Part shown: piece by piece, positions 49,790 through 62,485 of the stretch
How the letters are laid out: each line of letters starts with the position of its first letter
How positions within the stretch are numbered: position 1 is the first letter of the stretch
NCBI RefSeq assembly: GCF_910592395.1
Contig: NC_088313.1
Span: 19,110,437 to 19,174,436 of the forward strand
Direction: 5' to 3'
Length of the DNA: 64,000 nucleotides
Origin: Lineus longissimus
Taxonomy: Eukaryota; Nemertea; Pilidiophora; Heteronemertea; Lineidae
Notes under the pieces: model-generated
What the model was told of the DNA's origin: nothing
The model's database searches: none
Seen by the model: the letters and a program-made list of their open reading frames with translations, nothing else
Program-made: the position numbers and the translations under genes

Positions 49790-52700
49790 ATGCTTGCTTA
49801 CGGATCTGTGTGCTATATACTGCTGTTGACAACGCTTATCTCAGGACAAGAGTCAAATAGCCAGGTTGGTCATCCATCAGTCAAGAAATTGCAAATTCTG
49901 ACAAATATTTTCAATAGGGCTTTTCATTGTCTACCGTCTCAGAACGCTTTTCAATCGCACATATTATTACCTAGCATGTCCAGAAACCATTCTCAATACC
50001 AAAGGGCACAAGGAAAATTTAGGCTAGTTGAAGGTTACCAAGTGGCACCGGCCGGGTATCGAACCCGATCACAAGGCCGACGCTCAACCGTTGTGCCACC
50101 GCGCTCCCCAAATTAAAGTGATTAGGAATTATTGGTTAAAAACCTTGTCAGGTTCGAATAGAATTCCATGATTTCAATGAGAGATTCAATTTGAGATTCG
50201 TAGGTGTATTTAGAAATGACCCTATACGCTTACACAGTAAGCTACATGAGGATATATGTAATGAGATTTTGCTAAATCTTATATAGAATTTAACTTAGAG
50301 ATCTTTAAATCACTTTAATCGTGCTCCCAATCTTCAACTGTCTCAATCTAAAGGTTTCATATTTGCTGGTCATGTTAAAAAGATAATGAAGAAATCTATC
50401 CATGGCATGAGAACGAACATCGCAAATTACGAACGATTCGAATGTTTTCTCTATGGTATTTCTGCGTTAGTATTTGTAATTTCCCCAGGCTTGGCGGAAA
50501 GAAAGAGATTCGATATCTAATTTGAAGTGCGTTTTGTGTTCTTCAAGTACTAATAGTCACAGAAATGGCCATCTGCTACCAATTCTTTTAAGGGGTAAAC
50601 AGTACCTATTATCAAACAAATAAAATATCTTCTTTCACCCTTTAAAAAGTCTTTCTAACTTTCTTTCAGAATGACTTTCAGAAAAATAAAGCCAGTGGGA
50701 GTATATTTCCATATGGAAGCGCAGATAATGACTTAGACGTTTTAAAATCGCTGAGAGAACGATTAGACAAAGAAAAACAGAGTCGTGCGAAACGTCCCTT
50801 CTGTAATAGTTACTACGGATGTGGGAATGGAGGATACGGTAAAAGGTCCGAGGAATTAAAAATTTCGAAATCAGAAGATCCTTCGAACGAGCAAGGTTTA
50901 TTGCTAAAAGCTCTATTGAGTAATACCGGAAATAACCAGTTCATGGAAGGTTCGGGTAAGACACAAAAGAGGGCGTTCTGTAATGGATTCTACGGTTGTG
51001 CCAATGGGAAGCGTTCGGGAATGGAAAATGTAATACAACGAGCTTTAAAACAAAAGACATCAAAGATGGCCGCCAAGCGTCCATTTTGTAACGCATATTC
51101 TGGATGCGGCAATGGAAAGAAACGCTCAGTGGATGTGGAAAATGGTGCAGAAGGAGAAAAAGGACTCCTACAAACTATTTTGAGCCGGTTACGATCGGTT
51201 GAAAGTGAGGTGAGTCTGTTCCGTGTTCAAATTCATTGAGATAACTTCTCATGTATTCCAAACCCAGTTAAAACTTCTTTTGATTTATGATTATAAGCCT
51301 CCTCAAAATACGTAAACTTCAATGATAAACCGCAGACTTCAGTTCTTTTCCATACCTGTCCTTAAGGAAAACGACCAGTTCAAACGGAGTTAGTATAAGA
51401 TTGTTAGCGCCGTTTTGGTTTTGGATTCCGTTTTGGTTTTGGATTCCGCTTTGGTTTTGGATTCCGCTTTGGTTTTGGATTCCGCTTTGGTTTTGGATTC
51501 CGCTTTGGTTTTTGACTCCGTTTTGGTTTTGGATTCCGTTGTGGTTTTGGATTTTAGGGCCGTTTTGGTGGATTTTATGGTTGATTCCCAAAGCACAAAT
51601 CGCCGTTTTGGTTTGGAAATCAGCCATATACTACTACTCACGTTGAAATCGTCTCCTGGCCGATGGCCAATATCCAAATGACATCATTAGTACCTTACAA
51701 TAGGTATACGCCCTGAAATCCATCTGAAATGACCACCTGCTCGTTGGTAATAGTCGGATCAGTTGACAAAGGACAAAAGTGGTAGAAGTACATCGATATT
51801 ATCATCAATATTCATGTGTATTTATTCCATCAACTCTGATAAATTCATCATCAGACAAGCATCTGAATCATGTCAACAACTGTCTCAATACTAATTGCTG
51901 TTGGTGACGATAGAATTTCAATTGATCATGATCTATAGATTACTCCTTACTGAAAGAAAGGTTCCTTTCTTGTTATGTTTGTTAAGCATTAGGAATCTTT
52001 ACATTTGCTGTACGAACTACACACGGGCACAAACACCGGAGTAAAGTGCCGCTAATAGGATATTCGAGAACTTTCCTCACATGCCGGTTTATTGAATGCT
52101 AACTGAAATGTCACACTTCTTCTGCTTTTCCAATAATACTGATCATGTTCAGGAATATTGGTCGATGGAGTCATTAGAGTTGATGTTGTGGCGGTTGTGT
52201 GGGTTATGAATATAAGTAACTGTTTATTGATAATATTCTAGAACAGTCTATTATACCAAAGATGACATCACCTGCGGCACAAAAGAATACAGTTGGGGCA
52301 TGAACTGCTTCACATTTTTACTCTAATTTGCCAAATCAATCGTAACAAACAGATAGAACACTCTTGCTACATATTGCTTTGAATCTTCTATTCCACTAAG
52401 CATGTTGAAAAGTACCTAAATTATGTCATTAAATGCACCATCTACTGCATAATAAATTTGCCTAAAATGTGACGCCCAAACAGTTAATTATCTCGTTCTT
52501 CGGCAGAGAAGAAACTCAAGACATGGCACAACCGTTCCCTGCTTTCTGCCCACCATTCTCCCAATTGTTCATTATTGTTCAACTGATGAGCGGTTATTCT
52601 ACACAATACTTGGTTATTTTGGAGTACAATGGTCGAGTCTCGATCTAATGACTCTTTTAATGTGTTACCACGCTCGAAAGTCACTAACTATACACCTTTC

Positions 52701-52935
52701 CAGAAATGGGGCGCTGAGTGTCCGAAATAGTGATGTCATAAGGGGAAACTCGGCCTTATGGCGGAGGGACAAAGGAGATGGTCATGGTTGACCAACACAC
52801 TTGAATGCCTTTAATGACGGACAAGGGGAAAAAAGTTAGTTCCAATGCAAGCCACCAATTTCGGGAAGCATGTATAGGTAAAGGATTTTTTTGTATTTTC
52901 AGGGTAACCACCAGGAGGAACCATTCACGTTCTGA
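49790..52935 (+). CDS. CCAP: Crustacean cardioactive peptide (CCAP)-type neuropeptide precursor
   Basis: Three coding exons, 49790-49864, 50670-51209 and 52903-52935, join in phase 0 to 215 residues. Splice sites are CAG|GTTGGT, TTTCTTTCAG|A, GAG|GTGAGT and TATTTTCAG|G. A signal peptide occupies about residues 1-19. Three peptides lie between KR sites: PFCNSYYGCGNGGY (68-81, amide Gly82), AFCNGFYGCAN (127-137, Gly138) and PFCNAYSGCGN (163-173, Gly174). All share FCNxxxGC with two cysteines five residues apart, as in arthropod CCAP (PFCNAFTGC-amide). CCAP is a secreted cyclic peptide that acts through a G-protein-coupled receptor, with roles in heart rate and muscle. The residues after the second cysteine are the lophotrochozoan form. 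The start exon probably begins after an acceptor at 49767, so a 5' UTR exon lies upstream, and a donor at 52945 implies a 3' UTR exon. Intron 1 holds a SINE, intron 2 a minisatellite. Confidence 0.94.
50042..50109 (-). repeat. tRNA-derived SINE head in CCAP intron 1
   Basis: The minus strand reads GGGGAGCGCGGTGGCACAACGG, shown here in parts as GGGGAGCGCGG and TGGCACAACGG (A box), then TTGAGCGTCGGCC, then ATCGGGTTCGATACCCGG (B box and T-arm). The order and spacing are those of a tRNA-derived SINE head. The rest of the SINE should run toward lower coordinates, but its end is not clear. It explains why the frame opened by the first CCAP exon runs on to 50116. Confidence 0.8.
51410..51553 (+). 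repeat. 18-bp minisatellite in CCAP intron 2, 8 copies
   Basis: Eight contiguous copies of CCGCTTTGGTTTTGGATT, with CCGTTTTGG in copies 1, 2 and 7 and CCGTTGTGG in copy 8. Degenerate copies continue to about 51613. The 18-bp length keeps several frames open on both strands, producing repetitive frames such as ESKTKA that I take as artefacts. Confidence 0.95.
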
Positions 52936-53258
52936 AGACAGCAGGTAAGCATGCTAAGTTTTGTTAAAATGTTGCCAGGGTCGAATATACATAGGCAGCT
53001 ATTGCCCGAGAGGACATTGTACATTAATGTGTGTTTCATGGAAGCTTCGTGCACGTGTTACAATAAACACGACAAAAGTTTAGAATTGAATAGCAACGAA
53101 AACTATTGTTACGATAAGTTCGGATATTTTGCATCTTCGATACAATGAAAAGATGGCCAGCCTTTGCTCTGACATTGTCTACGTGTTTAACCGATAGTGA
53201 CACACTGTAATGAGTATCGCCATGACGCATCACTTATACAATTTATATTCTATTTCAG

Positions 53259-55760
53259 ATATTTCAGATATCCGCTGCAAATAATGAAAAATGGCCAGAA
53301 TATCAATTTTGGAAATGAATATTCAGAAAACAACAAGTGACATCACAACTCTGACAAATCAAAGCTGTACATTATGTACCTCTTCGACCGTCCAGCTATA
53401 TCAACAGTCACTATTATATTCGCAATTGCATTTGCATTTGTCGCCACATACACTACGTATCTCATTACTTCGGGCTATAATGTTAATGAGAAGTGCCGGG
53501 CTCAAGTGGCACACGTGCATGAAACCATGTCTCTGGAAAATAAGCATACACTATATATTTCACAATATCCTTGTTCACAGGTTCTTTTACGATAACAACG
53601 AAACCACGACAGGGAGAAACGTCAGTACGGAATGCAAAGAGTCACCAAATTTAATTTAGCAGATTATATAACCACGTTTCCTTGTTTATGTTTGTACCTG
53701 TGATAAAGCATGATTGAAACAATAGAAATTTAACACCCTCCAATTATCTCTACGCAACGATAATCATTCTCTGCAGTCAAGAACTTTTTAAACTATGTTG
53801 CCGGATTATGTAGCGATTATGTCGCAATCACCAAGGATAAAACGTGACAATGGTGAACGCGTGAAGACGTCCCTGCAACTTACTCGGAATAATATGTGAT
53901 GGAGGGGTATAGATTGATGGCTGACACCAATGTAAAGTTAGAAACTTCCTGGAAAGAGGCAGTTGCAGTTTCGACTTCTAGTTGAATTAAAGCCTATTCT
54001 GATATGCAGCCGGTTCTTCCTCTACACAGAACAGACGAACAACGAATTTCTGATCATGGCTAGAAAATTGTTTTCGGAGACTTTCCTCCAAAAGTAAATG
54101 GCGTTAAAAAAGTAGTTTACATCAAGTCTTTCCAAAATCTCACTCCGACTGTGGGAGATCAAAACAACAACCAATCGGCAATATTCTCACTGCAAAAACT
54201 TTACCACTGCACATTTAGGCCTATTAGATTGAAATGAATTCACTTTGATAAGCTACACTTTCTTGATAATATATATTTGTCTTCACTGGATAAATATTGC
54301 ACGATTTTTTTAGCACTGCACTATGTAACACTTATATCAGGAATTTATCTGGAAAGTGTGTTGCACGACAGACGCCAGGTCAGGCCTTCGCTGTATTATT
54401 CATACCAGCCATCGCCCCAAACGAAAGCTCATCCATAAGCCTGGACTCTTCTTATGATTCTGCATTCAAGCATTCACACAGCAATCACGGAATGCTTACT
54501 GTGATCTGTATTTCACTTATTTGTTTCAACATGGCTGTTCGACTGGCGCCTGTAGAACTCGTTCACAGCGGAAGGATACCCAAGTACTAAGAAATATGTT
54601 TTCGAGATTGAAATGACTTTATTTTAAGGTGAGAATGATCGAGATTGGTTATTCTTTGTGGCCATGTTTCGCGGTGACCTGTCCATCCACGAAATATGGC
54701 CATATAGCAGTGAAGGTAACAAATGGTTCAACGTTTTGTTTCAATAACCAGACAATAAACGTCAGCACATGGTTACAGTCCAGATACAACTGAAAAATCG
54801 TACTTGCCCTACACGTAGTCATATAATTTGAGCACTACACTGTGATCCCAGTCATCCCAAAGAGACGTATCAATGGAGATGGAGGCAGCGGCATTCCTAG
54901 ATGTCACAGGGAAACGTACTTTTCCTGTAGGACGAAAAGTGGCAAAACTTGTGTTTTGGTTCGCAAGACCAAAATCCTACTTCCAGCTGTGGACGCGCCA
55001 ACTACATTGCTCCATTAATGAGTAATTGCAGAGGCCCCAAATAAGTGCCATTCAAACTAACCAAAAGAATCGGCACATTTTCTGATATTTCTGATTTAAC
55101 CATATAACGGGCGGGATACTCCTGCGAGCAATATATTTTACATCCTACTTTATCATAATTATTATTGCTTAATCATTTTACTGTCGTTTCACGACGCCGA
55201 CGTCAGCTGGCATGCCACGCTTTGTACAAGTTTTGTGCGACAATTGCCATCGCTTCCACCAAGAGAAAAGGCTATATTTTATCATTCTTATTCAACGAGG
55301 CATTGTTCCAAATGGTTCTGTGGTCTTCTAAGAATTTGACTCCTATACGAATAAAACTTTTATCTAGTATATTGTAGAGACTCCAGGACAGCACAATTCG
55401 TCTTCTTATTGCTAATACCTAAGCACAAGACAAGAAGAACTATTCCACTGCCCAGGTTTTGAAGAACCCCATCTGCAATGCCTTTTATATCTTTACATCG
55501 TAAAAAAGGTTCAGGACATCATATTCAGCTTTTAGTAGGAGATCGGTTGATAATGCAAGCAAAAATTAACTTTTTCATTTAGCCTGGATATCACTTAGCA
55601 GGTTTTGATCAGCACAACATTTATTCAAATGTCACCAAATACAACTCTTCTAGCGTAAGACGGTCAATGTTTTGTTACTTTATCAAAACCAGACAAAAAC
55701 GGATATAAGTGCCTCGAACAAAACATGCTCATTTTTATTTCTGCTGATTTTCTATTTAGA
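53259..55760. other. CCAP 3' flank and gene-poor stretch
   Basis: A splice acceptor at 53258 (TTCTATTTCAG) may start the CCAP 3' UTR exon. Two overlapping frames near 53291-53659 lie in this part, one with a hydrophobic segment; neither is recognised. Beyond that I see nothing supportable. Confidence 0.35.
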
Positions 55761-55814
55761 TTTAATTCGGGCCAAAACAGAAAAATGACTAATTTAAATA
55801 AGCCTCAAAGAAAG
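55761..55814 (+). repeat. 54-bp dispersed repeat, copy 1
   Basis: It begins TTTAATTCGGGCCAAAA and ends CTCAAAGAAAG. A nearly identical copy in the same orientation lies at 56988-57041, with two differences seen. Confidence 0.85.
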
Positions 55815-56987
55815 TGAATATTTCATTCTTGACCATTTGACCTGATGATATACAACAAAGTTTCCTGGTATCAGCATATGCTGATCTCCATTCTTTACAG
55901 AAATGGGTAAGTATGTAAACCCATTACAGAAATGGGTACATATGTGCATTTATTCTCTAGTTAGCCAGCAATCACAATATGTTTATAAAATATTTATTGA
56001 CTAGTTTATTACCCTTTCTGTTGTTTTCTGGTACAACTCGACCTAACACGTTTACAAAAAGTTCCAAATTAATTTACTGTCAACAATCAATTTATTATCA
56101 ATATCAAACATCGTTTAGTATTTTATTACATGTAAGAAGATAGCCATATTGCCCTTTTAATATTTGTCAGTCTCAATTAGTAAAATACGAAATGAAAAAC
56201 GCTCATAAGTATTTTATATTTGAAATGCATTATAATTGTACACTCGTTATAAATATTTGTGGCACTGCAAGATAGTGATACACTTATTCAAAATGTCTCC
56301 CAAATGATTTTTTAAAAGACAAATTGATCACAAATAATCCATGTTTTTCATTTCGAGATATCTTGCAACCAAGAGACGCACTTCCACTTTCCTCCTTGTT
56401 GTCGACCGAGGGCGTTGTCTAAGGCTTTAGTACTTCCTCGATATTTGACTGTAATTTGGGCCAACAATTGTAGATAACTGTACGTACAGTAAACAATAAT
56501 TTCATATTTACGGCATCGTATATGATAATCACAATTTGCAAAACGATGAACGCTTTTACGACAATGACTCGCACCATTTTGTTAAAAATAATTCAGGTTT
56601 GTCGGGAGAGGGGGCAACGTTTGTACCATTTCTTTCTGATATTCTCCTTTATCTGTGGTACCCCCATTTTCCTCCGCCGCTTTTAACAACGGAATGCCCG
56701 AAGCCTGACTTCTTCTTTGACAGACAAATCATGTGAACGGTGATTAATATTGTATACTATTTTACATGACTGTATGTCTTAGCTCACAAGATCTGTTTTC
56801 CTGTTTTCTTGAACCACTTTTAATGTTAAATTTGCTATCAGTGCAAATATTTCGAATTATTTTAAATTTGTTATTAATAATTGTTGACTCACAATGATTT
56901 ATTTGATGTTTCATTCAAAGTTAGGAAATATGCGACAAATGACGTGGTTTTAACCATCCTTCTGTGATTATCATAAGCACTAGTAGG
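55815..56987. other. AT-rich segment between 54-bp direct repeats
   Basis: No gene seen. A short tandem duplication of CCCATTACAGAAATGGGTA lies near 55903-55938. The 54-bp direct repeats on both sides might mark the ends of an inserted element. Confidence 0.35.
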
Positions 56988-57041
56988 TTTAATTCGGGCC
57001 AAAATAGAAAAATGACTAATTTAAATAAGACTCAAAGAAAG
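56988..57041 (+). repeat. 54-bp dispersed repeat, copy 2
   Basis: The second copy of the repeat at 55761-55814, about 1.23 kb away in the same orientation. Confidence 0.85.
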
Positions 57042-60000
57042 GGTGCAGATGAGTACGTATTTTACTATATATCACTAGTTGCTTTACGTTCTGTGACGGG
57101 TACTTCATTGTGGTGATATTCAGCCAAAGTCACAAATTTACTTTTAAAAACCCTCTGAAATACCGACAGGGAATGTTCAATTAGGATGTGGCGTCTGAAC
57201 GCACCTTGATTTTTTGTGATTGCTACGTCATGTATAGTGTTTTGGCAAAGTAACGGTAAAAAAGCACAATTTACTGCTGGTGGTGATGCCATTATGATGA
57301 GACCTATTTTTTCCTATGATTCACTTTTATGCATAGTTGTGCACCTTCAGTGGTGTGTGGTGCAATATTTTAGATAAATATAGAGTATCTTTTGAGAGTA
57401 GAAATATTAGGTCCGGCATAGTTCTACCCTATAGCAACACCCAGCAAACTACATAACCACCAAAGACGATACTAACTCAGTATTTCATGGAAATGGCTTT
57501 TTTACTTTATGCTTGCATTGGCGTGCATTGACATGTCAAAAGTGAGAGTAGAGGTCACTGATCTAAAACAGTAACAGTGCAAATAAAAAGATGGTAAAAA
57601 AACCGAACCTGATATTTTGTTACTCAAGAATATGTCACAAAAACAATAAAGTCTTAGTGGCGAAAATAAATATTTTTGTAAAGTACGCAATGTTGTATTA
57701 TTCTGAGCGAACATGTGCTCAAGTTGAACAGGAATATTATGGCACTATTGTATTGTCTGTACTGGTTGTATGAATAAACACTGATGACAAAGACCATTAA
57801 TTTCCTCACTGATATAGATGAGCCATTAAATTTGCAACTGAAGATGAAATGTTTTCCTTGTTTCATTCAATAACGGAAAAGCATGAATATATAGAATATT
57901 ATGTTCATGCTGAAGAGACGTAGATGGAATGAACCTGCAAGACATATTTTGCGTTTTTCCTCCTCTTCCTCCCCTTGCTTCGGAGAATATTCTCCAAGGA
58001 GTATCACAATTTCATGAATTTTGCAATGCCACTGAACTTGGATGTCCAAAAGGTTCACAGACTCTTGGCCTGCTGCCACACTGAACCCACTGCGGCAAAG
58101 AGGCCCACGTCACATCGCACAACATGATGTCTACATGTCCAAGTGGGGGCGCCAATCAGCATTACTAGTATAGCTTTTAAGAGTGGAACTAAGTGGCTGC
58201 AAAATGGAGCCAATAACCTGAAAATTGTTGAAGTAGCTACTCGAATCTTGAAATCAATGCGCAGTAATTGCCGCCCAATACTTAGAAGGCGAGCATCAAA
58301 TCGAACTGGTACTCAATGAAACTGATGAAACGCTCAATTTAGGAGAGACGAGATATTTTTATTTTTCCTACACGTTGTGATAAAATTGATTAGAGAAATC
58401 TGAATGTTTGTGTTTGCAGACTAAGGCGATATCCATGTTTATCTTGATTCAGTTAAATCATTTGCCCCATTACGACTGCTATTTCGGCATTCCTTGAATA
58501 TTTTTTCAATCGTTCGTGGAACTCATTCTTCTATTAACGCTTTAATGCTGACATCCGGAATACCTCAATCTATTTCATTTTAGAGGGTCACAAACGTATA
58601 ATGTCACCAATTACATTAAGCCGAGATTGTGGTCTGCTGAAAAGTCTCATAACTGAACATCTCAAACAGCAACCGGAACACACAATCAAATTAACTTAAA
58701 ATCGTGATCGAAGTTATCGACTCTGTTAATTCTGATGAAATTGCAAAGAGAGACGAAATTCAAAACAATGCTCGAGGGCTGTTGTGTATTACTACTTTAG
58801 TATGTGAGGTAACAGAAGGAAAGAACAGAGTTTTATCTTTCTGTTTCTGTGAGAGTAGTACTATTTCATTTCTGAGACTTGACATTGAATCTTTGATTTT
58901 TGGAAGGGACAGGAAATAATGATGACAACCCGGCCCGTTCTTACACAATGACAACATGATGATAACAGTGTTTGCATTGGTGAGTAGACTAAACTCCTTA
59001 AGTCACGAACACTTGCAGCGTATTAGCATAAAGCTATAATGGCGTTGACACCCATTATCAAAAAATACAGTAACCCGTCAGATGCTTTGTAATCTTTGTT
59101 TTCAGGCAGTGCCCTGGTGCTATTTTTGAAGAGTCTCAATACAAACCTTTGAACCTCGCCTCGTGAAAAATATAAGGTTTAATATCTAATAGACGAGTAT
59201 ACCTACAGCGTTTTGATGTGCTAGCCATGGGGTCAATTTCAAGATATTTCAAAACGTATGATTTCTGGAAACACAATCAGAGTACACTTCGTCTAGGGTA
59301 CCGCAAAGCATTGTATTTGATGACAAAATTACACTTTTCCGAAGTAAACAAAACATACCGATTTACAACTCGGTATCTGAGAGAGTATTCGAAGAACAAA
59401 TCGATGCAATAATAATCATTACGGATAATACTTAGCCAGATTTGGTGTTGTAGTTTTGCAAATTTTGCGAATAAAATCAATTGCTGAAAAATTACGAAAA
59501 ACATTTTTGATTCGAAAAACCAGAAGAAATTTCGTTGTCCGCAAAAATAAAAATCGTAAAAATCTCTTTTTTAATTTTCGTTGAAATTTTCGCTTCACAG
59601 GTCACTGCGACCTGCGTAGACCGACGCTAACAAGCGATTATAGTCGCATGCGATTTAAATCGCCTTACGTATACGTATTACTTTGAACCGACTTGACATT
59701 AACATGGTTTTATAAACCAACAACATGTCATAATAACCATTATCTCGGCCAGGAGGCTACAGGCCAAGTTATTACATTGACAAGGGATTTATTGTGAGCG
59801 TTTTGTGCAAAGAAGATACCATTTCAACATATAAAATATAACATTTAAACATACAAAATAAACAATTCATAGGAGTTTATCTGCTCGACATAACATTTCC
59901 AGAATTTCTCTCAGTTTGAAAAGCACAATTATAACAGTCCCAGACTGTACTTTTATCAAAATGCATTTAGCATCATTCTTTGAAGTAACGTATAACAAAG

Positions 60001-62020
60001 GTGAAATCTCGTCGATTTCCATTGTTTGCATGTTATAATGAATTAGAGATAAAAGCGCTGACAATGCGGGAGGCATCATTACCTGAAGCATGTATCTGCA
60101 CCCAAGTGAGCGCATCATTTGGAAGCATTAATATACAACACAATGGAAGAACTAGATAGAAAAGTACATTATTGTTAAAGGAGTTATCCTTATTACGTTT
60201 ATTGAAAAAAATAGGAATTCTGAACGGTTGGTTAGCCGAGCACTTTTACTATCCATTTGTTTCTGTTGGTATTTTTCCGTGATATTCATTTCCAACACCA
60301 TTACTGTCTGTGATATTTTGTGCAAAAACTAACTCAGGCATTCATCTTTATGTCTCAATGAACCGACATAAAAGGTAACGTATAGACTATACGATGGACA
60401 TAAATAAATGAGAATCTCGTCTCGGCTTACATTTGGCATATGCGGATATTTCAGAGGCAATTCAAATTATCCACTCAAGTGCGACTGATTGGAAGGGAAG
60501 GCGATTAGTAAAATACCCCTTCCCCAGCAGATAATGTACCAAAATACCCTCTAGGGCCGAGCATTATCGCCACCGTGAGGAAACCGTCCAACTCGGTTTC
60601 ACAGCTTAAAGCATTACAGTTCTAAATTTCTCAGAAGATTTCACTGGAAAAGCTCATAAACAACTGTTTTTCCGACACCCACATGTGCATATATCGAACC
60701 TGACGTGTGCCTAGCTAATCCTAAGAAAAAAGATGAAAAAAGACCAAAACAGAATTGTATTGTTAAATATTTGAATATTTGAATATGGCAATTGGGTTTT
60801 AACAGTAACTGAAAGCAGCGTTATAAAAACGACATGAACTTTATTGATGATAGATTTATTTATATTTATACAAAAACAATTATTCGAAATCATTTACCTG
60901 TAGGCTAAAATTGTAGGGTTGAATTGTTAGATCAGTAAGCGAAACCTGAAAACAAACATAGCTCTAAAATAGGATATCAATATATTGCTATTTTTGTATT
61001 TGAATCTGAACTTGTTCAACGAAATGGAAGAAAAAATCATTCGAATAGAATTGAAATCCCCAGGAAAATATACGACATATTTGTTGAAGTTCACCATTGA
61101 AAGTGATGGAATACAAAGAGATTGCAATACGGTATATGTATTTTCACCGTGTAAAGGACCTAAGTTTTACCTACGGTGTCAGGACATTTGACAACAATGA
61201 GGAAATGTCGTCAACTTTTTTCTTACGAAGTGATCAACAAAGTCAGAAAAAAGTTAGAAAATGATTACTTCTTCGGCTCGTGTCCCAAAACAATAGAAAC
61301 AAATAATTCAAACTGACGAGGGGCTATTCTTGTCATTTGGCATTTGGTTATCTTTGTAACCATCATGAATGGACTGTTCAGACTGTACCGAAGGAGGCGA
61401 ATGACATTATTAGATTGCTTGCGGGATCGTCTATGAACCTATTGTGATGCTTTTCGAAATGAAGAAAAAAGACCATGAAGAGGAACTGTATTCCTGGGCT
61501 TTGACAATTGTATCCCGGTTCTAACACGGTATCCTATTTGATTAAAACAAAGATATAAGAATTTTCTGGTATTGCACGTTTCAATGATGTCGACACATTT
61601 GTAGACAAACAATGCAATCAAACTCACACTGGGTGATCTTAGGCGACGTCTCTGATAATAGAAGGGTACAATACATAATTTACAGAGCCCACCCCAACCC
61701 TCAATGATGAGCAATTTATTAAGCTCTCATCTCTATAAGATTCAACGATTAGTGCATTGATCTGCCTCACGCCCCCAAATGATACTGATAGCCGATCCTG
61801 ATTATTGTTATCTGTGTTGAATCGATTGTGGAAACTATTAGGAGGAAGGGGATCAATGTTTCGTGGTCTTGGGATCGATGTCAGTGCAATGACAGTGTCT
61901 GTAGAGAGATTCGGGATGTTTCCAAGGGATTAGCGTATGAAGTACGTACAGGACGATCAAATAATCAAAGCATGCTGGGTACTTTCTGATGTGAACGCAA
62001 TTTGATTAAGTCAAACGCAT
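57042..62020. other. Gene-poor stretch
   Basis: No supported gene. Frames are under 92 codons, AT-rich and without motifs. Confidence 0.45.
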
Positions 62021-62485
62021 TTGCCACGACCGATATACAGACGCTTTCTAAGAAGGGTACAAAAGCTTAAATCTAACCAGCTAAGGCCTCCCAAGCTCTG
62101 TGTCCTCAGGAGAAGACACAGAAATCCGCATGGAATGGTTACACACGCACCCAGTACCGCATGTTTGTCAAGTTTGCAAAAGGCGAACCAACTACCGATG
62201 AACAGAACGCTTTTTCAGCGTATATCTAACCAGATATGGCCTGCCCAGCAAATTCCAAATGAGAAAGATAAATTGAAGAGGTTTTCGCATGAATGTTCGC
62301 AATCAGACGGTACCCCAGGCAAGAGGTTGTTCTGTCAACACAGTCAATGCAAATTAGAGAAATTAGAGAAGGATGATCGTATTGTAGCAATTTCCAAGTC
62401 CTACATTTTCATGGAAAGAAAGGAATTTTCGAATGTAGGTGTTCTTGGAGGATTATTACCACACAGTCGTACCTCGTGTAAATAA
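62021..62485 (+). CDS. Possible terminal exon, unknown protein (up to 154 aa)
   Basis: A frame with no ATG at its start runs 154 codons and stops at TAA. It may begin at an acceptor (CGATATACAG, about 62040) and read on from RRFLRRVQKLKS. The product is basic, with several dibasic sites, including GTPGKRLFCQHSQCKLEK; the GKR there looks like an amidation and cleavage site. AATAAA overlaps the stop codon. The two-cysteine segment resembles but does not match the CCAP peptides (four rather than five residues between the cysteines). I do not recognise the protein, and a frame of this length is only mildly unlikely by chance here. Confidence 0.22.
   Translation: MPRPIYRRFLRRVQKLKSNQLRPPKLCVLRRRHRNPHGMVTHAPSTACLSSLQKANQLPMNRTLFQRISNQIWPAQQIPNEKDKLKRFSHECSQSDGTPGKRLFCQHSQCKLEKLEKDDRIVAISKSYIFMERKEFSNVGVLGGLLPHSRTSCK

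Noticed and set aside
49865-50116. Continuation of the CCAP first frame past residue 25
   Set aside because: It reads past a splice donor into intron 1 and through a tRNA-derived SINE; the frame-matched exon at 50670 explains the gene better.
51319-51681. Repetitive frames on both strands in CCAP intron 2
   Set aside because: They are translations of the 18-bp minisatellite and lie between coding exons of the CCAP gene.
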